Assembly (NCBI GenBank): GCA_011319805.1
Contig: SJRY01000260.1
Span: 310,001 to 374,000 of the forward strand
DNA length: 64,000 nucleotides
DNA from: Macrocybe gigantea
Lineage: Eukaryota; Basidiomycota; Agaricomycetes; Agaricales; Callistosporiaceae
Reading direction: 5' to 3'
Shown here one piece after another: positions 27,185-39,394 of this stretch (within the stretch, counting starts at the first letter, position 1; every line of letters starts with the position of its first letter). The translations under genes were made by a program, and so were the position numbers. The notes beneath the pieces were generated by a model that saw only the letters and a program-made list of their open reading frames with translations, searched no databases and had not been told where the DNA came from.

Positions 27185-28255
27185 AGATAGATCGCTATTA
27201 CTCCAATAAATCAAGACGTGTTTTGCATTCGCATGGTGGCCTCTCCACTTGCCAATTGATTGTGAGGGGTTCAGTGTCGTTTCGATGCGATACTGTTCGA
27301 GAGAACTCGAAAGACTTGATAGCTCTTTTCAGCTCTTCGGGGACAGCAGTCGTTCGGTGACACGAATACGACGATTGTTCCCGTGTCATTCTGGTCCTGA
27401 TCATTTATAGGTACGACATCGAAACCCAGTCTATCTTTTTTCGACAATTCACTTTGGGCATACGCCAATGACCCTTGAATGCGCCACGGGCGTCAGATAC
27501 GTGCCGACTATTCTCGACGTTGATCCGCTGTTCGCCCAGACTGTGCGGCCTGCGATACCACGGAGTACATCAAAGAACTGGTGCATACAAAGGACGTGTA
27601 AGTATATTGAGTTCACCCGAATTTGTCAGCCGGAAGAATCCTGCACTGCATATCCTTACCTGGGCGACCTAGGGTCCAGCATGGCAACTCGAGAACGTTT
27701 TGAATTGCCCCCGAGCGGGATGGGAACGCAATTGGCTTGTTCCCTGATGTTGACGACGATCAAACAGATTGCTGTCCCTTGATTCTGTGAATCCAGGATC
27801 ATGGACCTCAATCAATTGGGTGGGTCTGTTTCTCGCAGCTCGAAAGCTCAGTGCTGGTGTGAGCCGGGAATGCGCATGAGAGGGGTAGAGGTCACGTTGC
27901 CCGCGAAGCACCTAGACGTCCCCTTTTGCTTGTCCTTCCAATATCATCAGACGATGTCCGTTCTCACAGTAGAAATGGAAGTTTGTGGGGCGGTCTTGTT
28001 CATCGTCTCACGACCACCACAGGGTATGAGCTAGACCGGTACGAAGACCGCTTTGTCGGCCACGACGCCACGTTAATATTGGAACAGCCCAGCGCAATCT
28101 TGTTACGGAACCGTCAGGGTTACCCTCAAGGTGATTGGTACTTGTACAAAAACAACCTCGTCTGTTTTGTGCCAAGGCCGAACAGCCGTCCCAGTCACCT
28201 TTGCTCGTCTGCGAGCCTAGCGTTCCAAGTGCTGCTTTTCGGCGATGGTCGACTC
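27185..28255. other. Intergenic region between OTC and DUF6533 copy B
   Basis: Roughly 1.1 kb with several medium frames (27468-27782, 27801-28034, 27926-28321) that overlap in different phases and contain no recognisable domain. It probably contains the promoter of the downstream membrane-protein gene. I see no supportable gene. Confidence 0.5.
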
Positions 28256-30039
28256 ATGTCTTTCGAACTGTCTGTCGCTGCCCTCACATCCGTCCGTGAG
28301 TCTTGTTCAAGTTCGTTATGACGTATATGCGCCCTTCCCGACTCGCAACGACTACCGTGCTATCCCAGCCTGCCCCCGCGTTGCCATACGCGAAACCATG
28401 GCTTGTGACCGTTTGTGCATCTCTTTTCGTGAGTTCACCGTTTGTTTGGATGGACGCGATTTAAGTCTATTCGGGTGGCTGCAGGTGTTTGATTATTTTT
28501 GCACTCTGACAGAGGAGGTACGTCGTATTGCAGTGGAGGAATACCTTTCTATTTGTGCGGTTGTTCATGCTAAGCAGATTGCATACGTATGGACGCAGCC
28601 TTGGTCTCTAGGAAGCGTCCTGTTCTTCCTGAACCGTTATTTGCCTTTCATAGACATTGGATTTATTCTTCATAGTGCGTCGCAGACCTGCCTTTCCCAT
28701 GTGATGGCGTCGTGTTCCTCACCTTACCATCCAGTCACCTTCAACATCATGGACCCGGTGGTAAGGCAATGCTCCTAGCGTCTTTGAGATCATCAAGCTG
28801 ATTTTGGCCTCCCCACCCCCTATCCGCGGCAGTCGTGCAGAATATACCATTTGATATTCATTTGTGAGTTCTGCTCACGTTCCTGGTACTCGGATTGTGG
28901 CTCGAGCGCCGTTCAGGGTTCCTCACATCTGGGATATTCATTTCAGAAGGTCAGTGCTGCTTCCATAGGTGACGATGGGGCTATGCATCAACTTCACTGC
29001 CGAACTTCAGTCATCCTCATGTTGAGGACTTACGCTATGTGGAATCGACAACGATTCGTACTAATAATAATTTCAGTCGTTGGGCTGGTAAGTGAATTGT
29101 TCTCATGACCTCTAGCAATTGTCACGAATCTTCGACCTTGAACGCGCCCAGCTCAATTTTACCTGCCTGGTTATTACCCTGAGGTTTTCCATCGATACGC
29201 TGAGATGTAAGTGATGAATGTAGATCTAGATTTTCCTTTAGAGTCACTGACGCCTGACCTAGTTGGTCCTACGCAAGCCTTAGATTCGGCTGCAGAGTAA
29301 GCCAACCAAATAAATTCGCCCCGATATATTACACCATGGTCTGCGTCTCGGAGACTGGTCAGTGAGCGGCATCGTCCATGTGAATGATGTCGTGACATTT
29401 TCTCTCTCCAGTGATTGTCACGTTGACGATGGTCAAGGCATTCGAACATCGGCATGCGCGAGTTTATTGGGTGTTTCGGTTGTATCGAGACGGTAAATGC
29501 TAAACCCTTTCTCTGGCGCGCGGAAGACAGAATTTTCGAACGTGTTGACGTCTAGGGTTGCTGTTTTACTTCTATGTGCTAGGTGCGTGCGCTTTGAGAA
29601 TCAGTTCCCTGCATGGTTCTGAAGACACGCAAGCTATAACGCTAGCCAATATCGTCATCACCTTCACCGCCAAGGTTTGTCCAACTTTGGTGTTACGTTT
29701 CATGACCTCTGTTTTCGAAAATTTAATTGCCTCAGACACCTGACCGCAAAAATCTCCTTCCGTTGTGCGTCCCGTTTGATCTCCCTGGCGGCTTTGCCCG
29801 CGACATTCTCGCTAAACTCGATCTGTTGACGCGCTACTCACAGAATGCAACGGATTTTCCACTCCATCTTCTGCAGCAAGGTGATTCTCCTCATTCTCTC
29901 TCAGCGAGATAAGACGTCGCCCGCTGGCGATGACGGCGAGACGGAGATGTCCGGCGTTTTCACGAGCGTGTTTGAGATGACGGAATTCGAGTCAGAGACC
30001 GACAGCGACGGGAGGACCCGTCGGGACTGGACCGAATAG
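28256..30039 (+). CDS. DUF6533-type multi-pass membrane protein, copy B
   Basis: Paralogue of the gene at 21917-23509. The family block is VFDYFCTLTEE, an intron (from about 28517), then IAYVWTQPWSLGSVLFFLNRYLPFID. MLRTYAMWNRQRFVLIII, further hydrophobic exons and QRIFHSIFCSKVILLILSQR follow, with a Glu/Asp/Thr-rich cytosolic tail ending at 30039. The start MSFELSVAALTSV at 28256 precedes a good GTGAGT donor but is tentative. The membrane topology and short basic-acidic tail fit the family; no activity is known. The intact N-terminal exons make this the better preserved of the two copies. Confidence 0.72.
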
Positions 30040-30205
30040 CAATAGCGATCGCACTCTCGCAGGCTCTTACTGTCGTGGCATCATGTAGTTCTTGTTTACG
30101 TCCATGGCATTTCTCTCTTGTAGAATTATCTACAACTTAGGTCTGAGGACGCAGCTGGGTGAATATCATTTCTATTAGATGTACTAAAGAATAATCCGGG
30201 TGTCA

Positions 30206-31530
30206 TCATTGCTTCGCCACGTCGGGTGATTCTACTGCAGCGGCGTTCTGCAAAGCCGTCAGTTCCTCCACGACGATCTTCTGTCCCAACAACCTGATTT
30301 TTTCTGCGCTGGTCTGGTCGGCGGTCGAAGGCCCCTGCCCGAGCTGGTCCATGACACGCGCGAGGCGCTCCTTTCCGACGCCGAGAGGGAGCCTCTCCCA
30401 CGTCGTGACGCGCATGCCGACGCCTCCGAGGGCGTGCCTGCGGAGGTAACGGCACCACTTGTCAACGACGTCGGGATGAGCGTCCCATGCCTTGATAGCG
30501 CGCCTGTGGACGCGGCGCTCAAAGTTCTCCTGAGATTTTTTATGCGCGAATGGGCTGCGGGGGACTGTCCACAGCGAGCGCTGCGTCGGCAGCGGGACGG
30601 TGCGCGAGATGGGGATGCCAAGCGCTGACGCGGCGTGCGCGGCAAAGTGCGTGAAGAGGTCGAGCAGGCGTGGGTGGTGCGAGCGGAATTGCACGCTCGC
30701 GACGGGCACGTCGTGCGTCCGCGGGTGATAGAACGGCGCGTGGATCGACCGTCCGTGCACGAGCGTCGCGGCGTATTCGGTCTCTGTGAAGGCGCGCTGC
30801 GACGGGTCGAGCGTCTGCCGGATGGGAAAGTTTTTGCGCAGATAAAGGTCGTGGTCCGGTGCGTCTTGCGGGGTCGGTGCTTGAGGTTGAGAGGTCGTCG
30901 AGGGGTCGGAAGAGGATTGCCGAGAGCTTTCGTGTTGGCGTCAACGCACATGGAGTAAATCAACAGGGAAGGTGAATTACTTACGTTGCCGCAAAAAGCT
31001 CTGATTCAGTCTCGCCAATCCTGCAGGCTGATTAGACGTTGCCCAAGGCAAGTTGTCAATATGTCCGCACGCACTTTTCTGGCGTCTTGAGGGTGCTCAA
31101 TTCTTCTTCTGCTGCAAGGGCGGAGAGTTCTCTAAACAACAGACTGTCGTTATTTTTCGAGGGCAGATTGGGATGGAACACACCGTTCCAGCTCCGCTAG
31201 TGTGGGACTACATGCAAGGAATAAGCAGTAGAACTAGACGGTCATATAAAGAGACGTACTCATCCTGAAGTGACATTGCCTGCAACTCTTCGTCGACTTC
31301 CTCGGCAGCCGTCTTGACAGTCTTTACCACATCGTCGGTCTTTTCTAGTGAGGGTCCGGCGAAAGTCGAGTTCTCGGGTACACTGGCCGGAATAAGTATC
31401 CGCCATTCTTCTTTTTCATTCTGAAAATGTACCTTGGCTTTGGAGGTATTGTGCTATTGTAGCGAGAAGACCATCTCGGTATTGAAGATAAGACTACACG
31501 AGAAGGACGAGAGAGCGCGAGTCTGAACAT
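30206..31530 (-). CDS. RSM10: Mitochondrial small-subunit ribosomal protein uS10m
   Basis: Component of the mitochondrial 37S ribosomal subunit. The N-terminus is a typical matrix presequence (MFRLALSRPSRVV, then SSIPRWSSRYNS), rich in Arg and Ser. A first intron (about 31424-31375) joins in phase 2. Glu-rich linker exons and LARLNQSFLRQ follow. The S10 core is FYHPRTHDVPVASVQF, LFTHFAAHAASALGIP and RSLWTVPRSPFAHKKSQENF, where the KKSQENFE block is the family hallmark. The C-terminal extension of about 80 residues beyond the fold is usual for the fungal mitochondrial protein. It lies 186 bp downstream of, and in the same direction as, the cytosolic uL23 gene. Confidence 0.9.
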
Positions 31531-31716
31531 GGTCGCGTCGTCGGAGACGTGACGGACAGCGGAAGACAATGTTTTCAGAAATTCCCACGATGATGGTAAA
31601 TTGCATGTCTTATTACAACGGTCATAGGGCCCACGGCAAGCATAATGCAAATCTGTATCCTCTACGCAAATGAGACACGCCTCTCGACAGACATAATACA
31701 TAGACGAAGTGCATGT

Positions 31717-32414
31717 TTAGATGAAACCAATCTTTGCGCAAAGTGAGCAACGAGATTGGTTGAACTAGCGATGGGACAAACCTTGTTGGCAACATCCAAA
31801 GCGTCGTGGTCTGCTGTCAGTCTCACGTATGCCTTTTTCTTGCCGTCCGGTCTGAGGGATAGGTTAAATATCTGCACCGATGAACGCGTGACTAATGGGC
31901 ATACCGAATGAGAGTGTTCACTTTTGCGGCCTGGACGTCGTAAAGCTTCTTGACGGCATCCTTGATTTGCCGCTTGTTGGCCTTGACGTCGACGATGAAT
32001 ACGAGTGTATTGTGCTCCTCAATTTTTTTCATCGCAGACTCTGTGTTCAACGGCCTATGTATTCTGTGAGCCAGAAAGTCGAGACGCGTCCCTAAACTAA
32101 CAATACTTACGACACAATGGTCCGGAACTGGTCCATTCGAGGCGCATGGGGGATGGATTTGCGGGGGTATTTGGGATCGCGAGAAAGTCTGAGAGTCTTT
32201 GGGCGGTGGAAGGAGACTGATGTCCTGATCTTGCGTGCGGCATGCGAGTGTGCGCCCTGAAGAGCGGCCTTTTTGGCGGCCTTGGCCCTGGACTCCTTGG
32301 AGGATTTTGCTATGACTCTGTCAGTATGAGGGCTTTGCCGATAAAAGAAAGGATGTGCGCACATTTGGCGGCGGCGGCCTTTGTCTTGGATGTCTTCGTC
32401 GTCGTCGCGGCCAT
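31717..32414 (-). CDS. RPL25: 60S ribosomal protein uL23 (RPL25/L23a)
   Basis: Large-subunit ribosomal protein at the peptide exit tunnel and docking site for SRP. The first exon encodes an Ala/Lys/Thr-rich tail ([17 protein letters not shown]) joined in phase 1 to [15 protein letters not shown]. Then come the conserved [51 protein letters not shown] and [18 protein letters not shown]. The last exon is very short (IGFI, stop at 31717). The gene has at least four introns, as usual for ribosomal-protein genes. It is divergent from glycogen synthase, with 173 bp between start codons. Confidence 0.95.
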
Positions 32415-32587
32415 TGGTGAGCGGAGAGGTTTACTTACGCTTACATAAGACAATCGATGCGTGAGCTGTGGCTTTGGAACTGTACAGCTGTATTGCACGT
32501 GACAATTATACTGAAAAAGGCAATTACGACGTCATTGATAGATTGCCTATCTGAGCTGTCAGTTTACGCTTTTTACAAGCAGCAGCC
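32415..32587. promoter_or_regulatory. Divergent promoter region shared by RPL25 and glycogen synthase
   Basis: There are 173 bp between the two start codons (32414 on the minus strand and 32588 on the plus strand). It must contain both 5' UTRs and both promoters. I see no clear TATA box. Confidence 0.6.
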
Positions 32588-35046
32588 ATGGCCGACGTTC
32601 AACGCGACGTCAAACGTCCGCTGCTCTTCGAATGCGCCTGGGAGGTCGCAAACAAGGTCGGCGGTATATACACCGTCATCAAGACAAAGGTCCCCGTCAC
32701 CGTCAATGAGTTCGGCGACAGGTATTGCCTCATCGGCCCTCTCATCTACAAGTCCGCATCCATGGAGGTCGAGCCCAAGGTGCCATCCGACCCCCATCTA
32801 GCAGCTACCCTCGACGAAATGAGTAAGAATGGCGTAAAGTACCTCTATGGCCGGTGGCTCGTCGAGGGAAACCCACACGTCCTGCTCTTCGACACCAGTT
32901 CAAAGTATGACAAGCTCGACGAGTGGAAGGGCGACCTCTGGAACCTCGCCGGCATCCCCAGCCCGCCTCATGACCACGAAACAAACGAAGCCATCGCTTT
33001 TGGTTATATCGTCGCGTGGTTCCTCGGCGAGGTGAGCTCCCATCCCCCTCCACGTAGCACAGGCATCGCAGCTGATCCCACATCGCGTCACTCCCCAGTA
33101 CGTCTCACGCCAGCTCGACAAGGCCGTCGTCGCCCATTTCCATGAGTGGCAGGCCGGCGTCGCTATCCCGCTCTGCAGGAAGCGCCGTCTCGACGTCACA
33201 ACCGTGTTCACCACCCACGCAACTCTTCTAGGTCGCTACCTCTGTGCCGGCTCCGTCGACTTTTACAACAATCTCCAGTACTTTGATGTCGACCACGAGG
33301 CCGGCAAGCGCGGCATCTATCACAGATACTGCATCGAGCGGAGCGCTACTCACTGTGCTGACGTCTTCACTACCGTTTCTCATATCACCGCTTACGAATC
33401 CGAGCACTTACTCAAACGCAAACCGGATGGCGTCCTCCCGAACGGTCTAAATGTCGTCAAATTTCAGGCCATGCATGAATTTCAGAACCTTCACGCCACC
33501 GCCAAAGCCAAGATCAACGAGTTTGTCCGCGGCCATTTCTACGGCCACTATAACTTTGACCTTGAAAACACGATCTATGTGTGTCTGCTCAATTTCGCCC
33601 CGAGTCTCATGTTGAAATGTCTAATTTTTCATAGATGTTCACCGCAGGCCGCTACGAATACAGAAACAAGGGTGTCGACATGTTCATCGAGTCCCTAGCT
33701 CGCCTCAACTACCGCCTCCAGAAAGCTGGCTCGAACGTAACCGTTATCGCCTTCATAATTATGCCCGCCGCCACCCATTCCTACACCGTCGAGGCCCTTA
33801 AGGGTCAAGCTGTTATGAAACAACTCCGGGATACCGTCACCGAAATCCAGAACCGCATCGGTGTCCGACTCTTTGATCAGGCCGCGCGATTCCATGGGTA
33901 ACTTCGATTTTCATCTATCCCTGCCTTCTTCTGACAACTTGTTCAGGGAGTCGCGAAACATCGTACCCGACGACCTTATCTCGGCCGAAGACAAGGTCTT
34001 GCTCAAGCGGCGTATTTTTGCGCTCAAGCGCAGCTCGCTTCCGCCCATAACGACCCATAACATGGCCGACGATGCGAATGACCCGATTCTTAATCAGATC
34101 AGGCGCGTCAAGCTGTTCAATGACGATGCGGACCGCGTCAAGGTCGTGTTCCATCCCGATTTTCTGAATGCAAACAACCCTATCCTAGGCATGGACTATG
34201 AGGAGTTTGTCCGCGGGTGCCACCTCGGTGTGTTCCCAAGCTACTACGAGCCTTGGGGTTACACCCCCGCCGAGTGCACCGTGATGGGCATCCCATCCAT
34301 TACGACGAACCTGTCCGGCTTTGGGTGCTTCATGCAGGAGATCATCGACCGCCCCCAGGACGAGGGCTGCTACATCGTCGATAGGCGCATGCAGTCCGTC
34401 GAGGAGTCTGTCAACCAGCTCACGGATTTTATGCACACGTTCTGCAACAAGACCCGCCGCCAGCGCATCAACCAGCGTAACCGCGTCGAGCGCCTCAGCC
34501 CGCTGCTCGATTGGAAGAATCTCGGCATGGAGTACTCCAAAGCGAGGCTCCTTGCGCTCAGGAGGGCGTATCCGGACGCGTTTGAGGTCACTGAGGAGGG
34601 AGATTGGGATGAGAACTTCTTTGGCTCTGGCATTGAAAAAGCCGTGCTCGCGAGTATGCCAGCCAGTCCGACACTGAGAGGCGCGGTGACACCGGGCGAT
34701 ATTGGCACGCTTACAGAAGAAGTCAGATGCCCTGTTTTGTCTCTTTCTATCCTTCGTCTGAATAATCATCTCTTTAGATGGCCCAGCTGCAGACAAGCGA
34801 CTATCGCGGCTGGCATGGTTTGCGAGAAGACGAAGAGGACTCGTATCCTTTGTAGGTCGTGTTCCGTTGCCCAATTTGGCTGTTTTAATTTTCCCTCTTT
34901 GTAGCCCGCTGGTAATGAAAGTCCGCTCGCGCTCGTCCTCAGTGATGAGCCTCCCGACTACACCGGGTGGGACGTCAAAAACGCTCTCTGAAGGCGACTT
35001 GAAGCGCGCCGACGCGGCTTTGAGTCAAGTCGGATCTGCAAGCTGA
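32588..35046 (+). CDS. GSY: Glycogen synthase (GT3)
   Basis: Transfers glucose from UDP-glucose to glycogen in the cytosol. The start [20 protein letters not shown] leads into the UDP-glucose-binding [17 protein letters not shown]. Later blocks are [43 protein letters not shown], and the E-x7-E motif in [17 protein letters not shown]. The Arg-rich helix [17 protein letters not shown] matches the glucose-6-phosphate sensor of eukaryotic GT3 enzymes. The C-terminal exons are Ser/Pro-rich ([28 protein letters not shown]), corresponding to the phosphorylated regulatory tail of yeast Gsy2. Introns include about 33030-33098, 33575-33634 and two near the 3' end. Full length. Confidence 0.95.
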
Positions 35047-35379
35047 ATGAATTGGCCTAACTGTGCTGATCGGCGAAAACATCTGAACGAGTCTATGATG
35101 ATTATGACGGCGAGAAAGACTAGAAGGACGTTGAATATTGGTGATATTTCAAGTGTCTGTTTTTTTTGAGTCCCTTTTTCTTTCGCGTTCCTCGCATTAT
35201 ATCATATGTGTATGTACCTTTTTTTTTACGCCTGTCATCCCGTTTCTTGTATGCTTGCGTTATGTATTGTAGTAGAAAGGTCTGCAGCGATGTTCCTCCG
35301 AATATCTATTCCAAAACGGGAAATAACCTTCCACTTGGATTTTTCCGACATTTACTGTACTTTGCGTCGTCCTGCGACG

Positions 35380-36955
35380 ATGGTCCGCCAACATCGTTCA
35401 CGCATATCGCTGCCTTCCTCTTCGGCCAGCTCGTCGAAGCACCCGAAACCGGTGAGTTCTGCTAAAAAGAGGAAAGCACGCGAGGACGACGAAGACGACT
35501 TTTTCGACGAGGATGCTCGATCAAGCGACGCAAGCGCTTTCGACGAGAGGGATGAAGATGTGACCGGCGAACGCCAGGACGAAAGCGAAATTGGCAGCGA
35601 GAATGACGCGGACAAGCCGCGTTTCGCGCAGTGGGTGGATGATGACGATGAGCAGCACTTCAGTGGTTTCGGGGACGCGGAGAGCGAGGAGTCGGGTGCT
35701 GAGTCTGGGGGGGAGGCCGAGGGAGAGGGACGTGGCCGGATGTTTGAACGGTCTGCGAAGTCTAGGAAGGGCAAGGAAACGTCGTACCTGGTGAGCTTTT
35801 CGGAGCTTTATGTCGCTACAACGTCTAAGGAATCGTTATCGTTTCACACGACAGAAAACGATTGAAGAAGGTATTTCGAGGTATCATACACATTCGCATG
35901 GCTCGTCTAGACGGAATTTTTTTTTCCCTACAGATCTATCTACCTTACCCCTTGGCGCGTTGCGAAAAGCCCAGAGGATGGTTGTGGAAGCCGAGGCCGA
36001 TTCTGAAGAGTCAGACGATTCGGAAGGTGATTCGGAGAGCGACGATGCGGGCGTTCATGATGAAGACGGTCGGTCGAGGCGGAAAAGTTTGGAGGGTGAG
36101 CAGAAAGGCAAAGAGGGCGCAAAGAAGATCGCCAAAAGGGCGAATAAGCATGCGTGAGCGGAATCCCTCAACCGGAGACCCTTTCTTTCTTTCTTTCTGA
36201 TTTTTTGGAGCACAGGCCTGTTGAGATCACTGCTAGAAAGCCAGTGACGAGGAAGCGGACAGTGGTCGAGACAAAGACAATTGTAAGGTCTATTTCTCGA
36301 TGCCCGCGCTGATGCATTGCTGAAATGCTCTCCTGTTCGCAGCAACCTCGAGATCCACGCTTCCTTCCCATGACTGGCGAATTCTCGGCGGAAAAGTTTC
36401 AAAACAACTATGGGTTTCTGACAGACGCGCATCAGAACGAGCTGAAGACGCTCAAGGAGAATCTCAAGCGGGCGCGACGGATGCTAGCGTCGTCGCCAAG
36501 AGATCAGAGAGAGGAAAGAGAGAGGGAGGTCAAGAGGCTGGAGTTGGCGGTCAAGAGAGCGGAGAGCTTGGTTGACAGGGATAAGCAGGAGAAGACCAAG
36601 TTGGAGGCATTGAACAAGTTCAAGGCGGATGAGAAGAAGAAGAGGAATGAGGGCAAGGGCAAGTGGTGGCTGAAGAAGTGTATGTTTTTTTTCTTTTTCC
36701 TATATAGCTCGATGTTTCTGATTCATGGCTTCTGTCTTTGCAGCCCAAGAGAAGGAGATCGTCATGCGCGCGAAATACGATGCTATCGCTGCCGACGGTG
36801 GCAAGTTGGCGGTCAAGAAAGCCATAGAGAAGAAACAAAAGAAGATCGCGCAGAAGGAGAAGAAACAGAGACCATTCCGTGAAACACCAACAGCCAAGCG
36901 GCCAAAGCTAAGCGGCCAAAGCTGGGATGAGCAGAGATTTTGGTGTAATAATTGA
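35380..36955 (+). CDS. RRP36: rRNA biogenesis protein RRP36
   Basis: Nucleolar factor for early pre-18S processing. The N-terminal half is an acidic Ser/Asp/Glu-rich region. The conserved core is RDPRFLPMTGEFSAEKFQNNYGFL split over 36349-36420, followed by a long Arg/Lys/Glu coiled coil and KGKWWLKK, then AKYDAIAADGGKLAVKKAIEKK and KKIAQKEKKQRPF. All match the family. The start MVRQHRSR at 35380 was preferred over an in-frame upstream ATG at 35206 because the upstream codons are hydrophobic and unlike the family. The last 20 residues (after RPFRE) diverge from the usual short basic tail, a small oddity. Four or five introns. Confidence 0.88.
36181..36198. repeat. CTTT microsatellite in an RRP36 intron
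   Basis: Four consecutive CTTT units plus a partial one, inside the intron that precedes the exon starting near 36216. It extends a pyrimidine-rich stretch. Confidence 0.8.
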
Positions 36956-37744
36956 TCCAATATCCGCGATTTACCCACAGCCAACTCAATCAACTCGTCC
37001 TCCCATTCAAGGCCAAATAGCACACATGCCTTTGCGACCATCATCTCCGGAATATTGGATGAGTCTTTCGCAGCTCTCCGAAAGTTTTTTGACATCACAT
37101 ATAAAAGTCATAATGCAAATTTCGTGGTATCTGCCTCTTTCGATGCAGAGGCTTTCCCTCAATATTCTGGAGTTCGACTGATACTCGTCGTCAGAAGCCC
37201 GTCAAAGGTATACCTGGTGAACATACGATAGTCTTTCACCGTCTTTGATCAGAACACTGATCGTCATATAAGCAACTTGTGGACATGCTTCGATCTAAAG
37301 ATTTTGAGCCTAGCGTAGTCCACGAAGAGTTGCATTACCGGCACACTCTAGAACGTCGGCGTGCTGCTCGACGTGAAAGTTCTCAGTTGCTGGCCATTAT
37401 CTTCCGTAACCTTGCTGCCCGCTCGTGCTTCGCATTTGGGAGGGGGAGCTGGCTCGGTCCTGTTTCCTATCAATCTATCACTGACACATCAGAATATCAA
37501 GTTGTTTTTGACGGCGCCCAGCTCTTCGAACCAACCAATCACCATGTATACTTTGCATTGAAGACCTCTTTTTTCTTGTTTCACCCCAACCACACGAGCA
37601 TTCCAGCGATGTACAGCTCTATGGATCTGCCACTCTTACTCACAACCACTACCACATGCACGTTCTTTCAATCAAGCGAACACCGAGCGCACTGTCCCTT
37701 TCTGTGAAACTCGTGCGATCGGAGAGGCCCTTGCATACCCCACC

Positions 37745-38349
37745 ATGAAGAATTGGCGAAGAGACCTGCTATCTTTGGCGCTGGTCCAGAAAGCATGGCT
37801 TCCTATCTTCGATGTATTTTTTGAGATGATTGGAGAACCGCCAATTGAAGGCCATCGCTTCCTGTTGGCCGAACTTGAATCAATTGTCTACGAGAGATAG
37901 ACGATGTGCGGATGATGAGCTCAGTCTCTCCTCTCGTTCTTTATCAGAGAAACTTACGGAGACTCTAGAGACAAGGAGGACGCTATTGAGGTAAGAATAA
38001 TTTCCGTCAGTTGTCCGATTCGAATAAACGTTTTGCATAGGAAAATTGGATTCCTCCTCGGCTTCAGGTCTTGAACCCTGTTTACGAAGGATCAGACCAA
38101 GCATTTATTGGAGGAAAAGACATTAGCTACCTTTCCGTGTTCTCGCCTTCAATGTTACCTTTCTGGCCTTCGCGGGTTCTCCTGCCTGATACTCAGCCCG
38201 GCAAGGTTGAGTGACGCTTGCATGAGAAACGTATAGAGATCCTGTCCGCAAAGCGCAATGATGATGAGGAAGAATATGTCCTGGACGCGGCGATACCCTT
38301 CATGAAGCGACTTAGGTTGCCAGACGTCGAAGGCGATGCGATCCTCTAA
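37745..38349 (+). pseudogene. Hypothetical protein relic with premature stops
   Basis: A plus-strand reading gives MKNWRRDLLSLALVQKAW (F-box-neighbour-like). It then hits a stop near 37900. An exon after an AG acceptor at 38040 reads NWIPPRLQVLNPVYEGSDQ and FSPSMLPFWPSRVLLPD. The frame continues, after an in-frame TGA near 38214, as LHEKRIEILSAKRNDDEEE and ends at 38349. The well-formed protein text on both sides of the stop indicates a once-functional gene of an unknown Agaricomycete family. No catalytic motif. Confidence 0.45.
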
Positions 38350-38616
38350 GCGCAGCATCGATCGCGAGAATGACTAGCGATGAAGGAAATGACCATACCA
38401 CATTGCTGTTCCTGCTCCGAACATCTATCATGGCAAAATAGTTCATGCCCTAAAGACAACAGGCTGGAAGGACATCATAATTGGCTCGCAACATCACGTC
38501 AGTTACGAGGCAGCCTCCAGAGGGCGGGTCGTGGCACAGAGAAAAGGCGTTCGCCTCAGGTGGCTATAATGATACAGATCACTACTTAGTGGGTCACTGA
38601 ACGGCGGGGTGAGTGA

Positions 38617-39222
38617 GTGACGCAAGGCATCATTTTAGGCGAGGCGCACGAGAACACGATGATGATCGATCGCTTGCAGGACAACTTGAATGCTTCGCCG
38701 CAACTGCAACGATTAATTCTCAATTATTTTCCAAGGAACTCATCTTCCATGCCTTCTTTGTTATCCTGCGTTCCGAATGAAGGGGGGTTGACTCTTATGT
38801 TTGATCCCATTCTTTCTCAGCGGGCCACTTCTGTTGCGGGAGCTCACGCAGATTGCCAGCAACCCGTCAACAAAAGGTGGTTCTAGGGTAGGCTCTGGCA
38901 CGAGTGGTGGATATGTCAGTGGAGCAGACCTTTGCCACTTCTCTGCATCCCATCGCCTCCGAAACTGCGATCCGTCAACCTCTCTGGCTCTGCAACAAAT
39001 TTTCAAATGCGAATCTTTAAACGCTCTTGGTGTAATCCGGACCCTCGCTTGATATGCTGGTCTTGCAGCATGTGTCCATGGAATGTGGCTGGGAGGCATA
39101 TGTGCTGGATGCAGCCATTCAAAGAGAAACTCAGAGTCTCAACTGCGAACAGTGACCTGCTGAGTGCAGCTTTGATTGCCAGAATGACAAACCCAGAAGG
39201 AGATGAAAGCATCAGAGTGGAC
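38617..39222 (+). pseudogene. Leucine-rich F-box/LRR-like relic
   Basis: Fragments in shifting frames read MIDRLQDNLNASPQLQRLIL, LLRELTQIASNPSTKG and PPKLRSVNLSGSATNFQM, the spacing of irregular leucine-rich repeats found in basidiomycete F-box-type proteins. No single model connects them. Decayed or mis-sequenced; function unassigned. Confidence 0.35.
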
Positions 39223-39394
39223 TAACGGACTTCACAAGACGACGACAATGTGTCTCCCATATGGCATGGCAATATTGTCCACACACTAAGGGCCCGTTCG
39301 GGTTTTAGTGGATCACACACGCAGCAAGATGGCAGCAGGCTTTGTTGGACAATCCATTGCACAAGGTACACATGAGAGTATTCCAAGATATCGT

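Noticed and set aside
30259..30963. 234-codon Arg/Thr-rich minus-strand frame
   Set aside because: It is an out-of-frame reading of the uS10m exons; the composition (Arg/Thr/Ser repeats) is typical of a shifted GC-rich gene.
39288..39312. GGGCCCGTTCGGG, similar to terminal inverted repeats of some hAT-like elements
   Set aside because: No inverted partner and no target-site duplication found nearby; a single short match is not evidence for a transposon.
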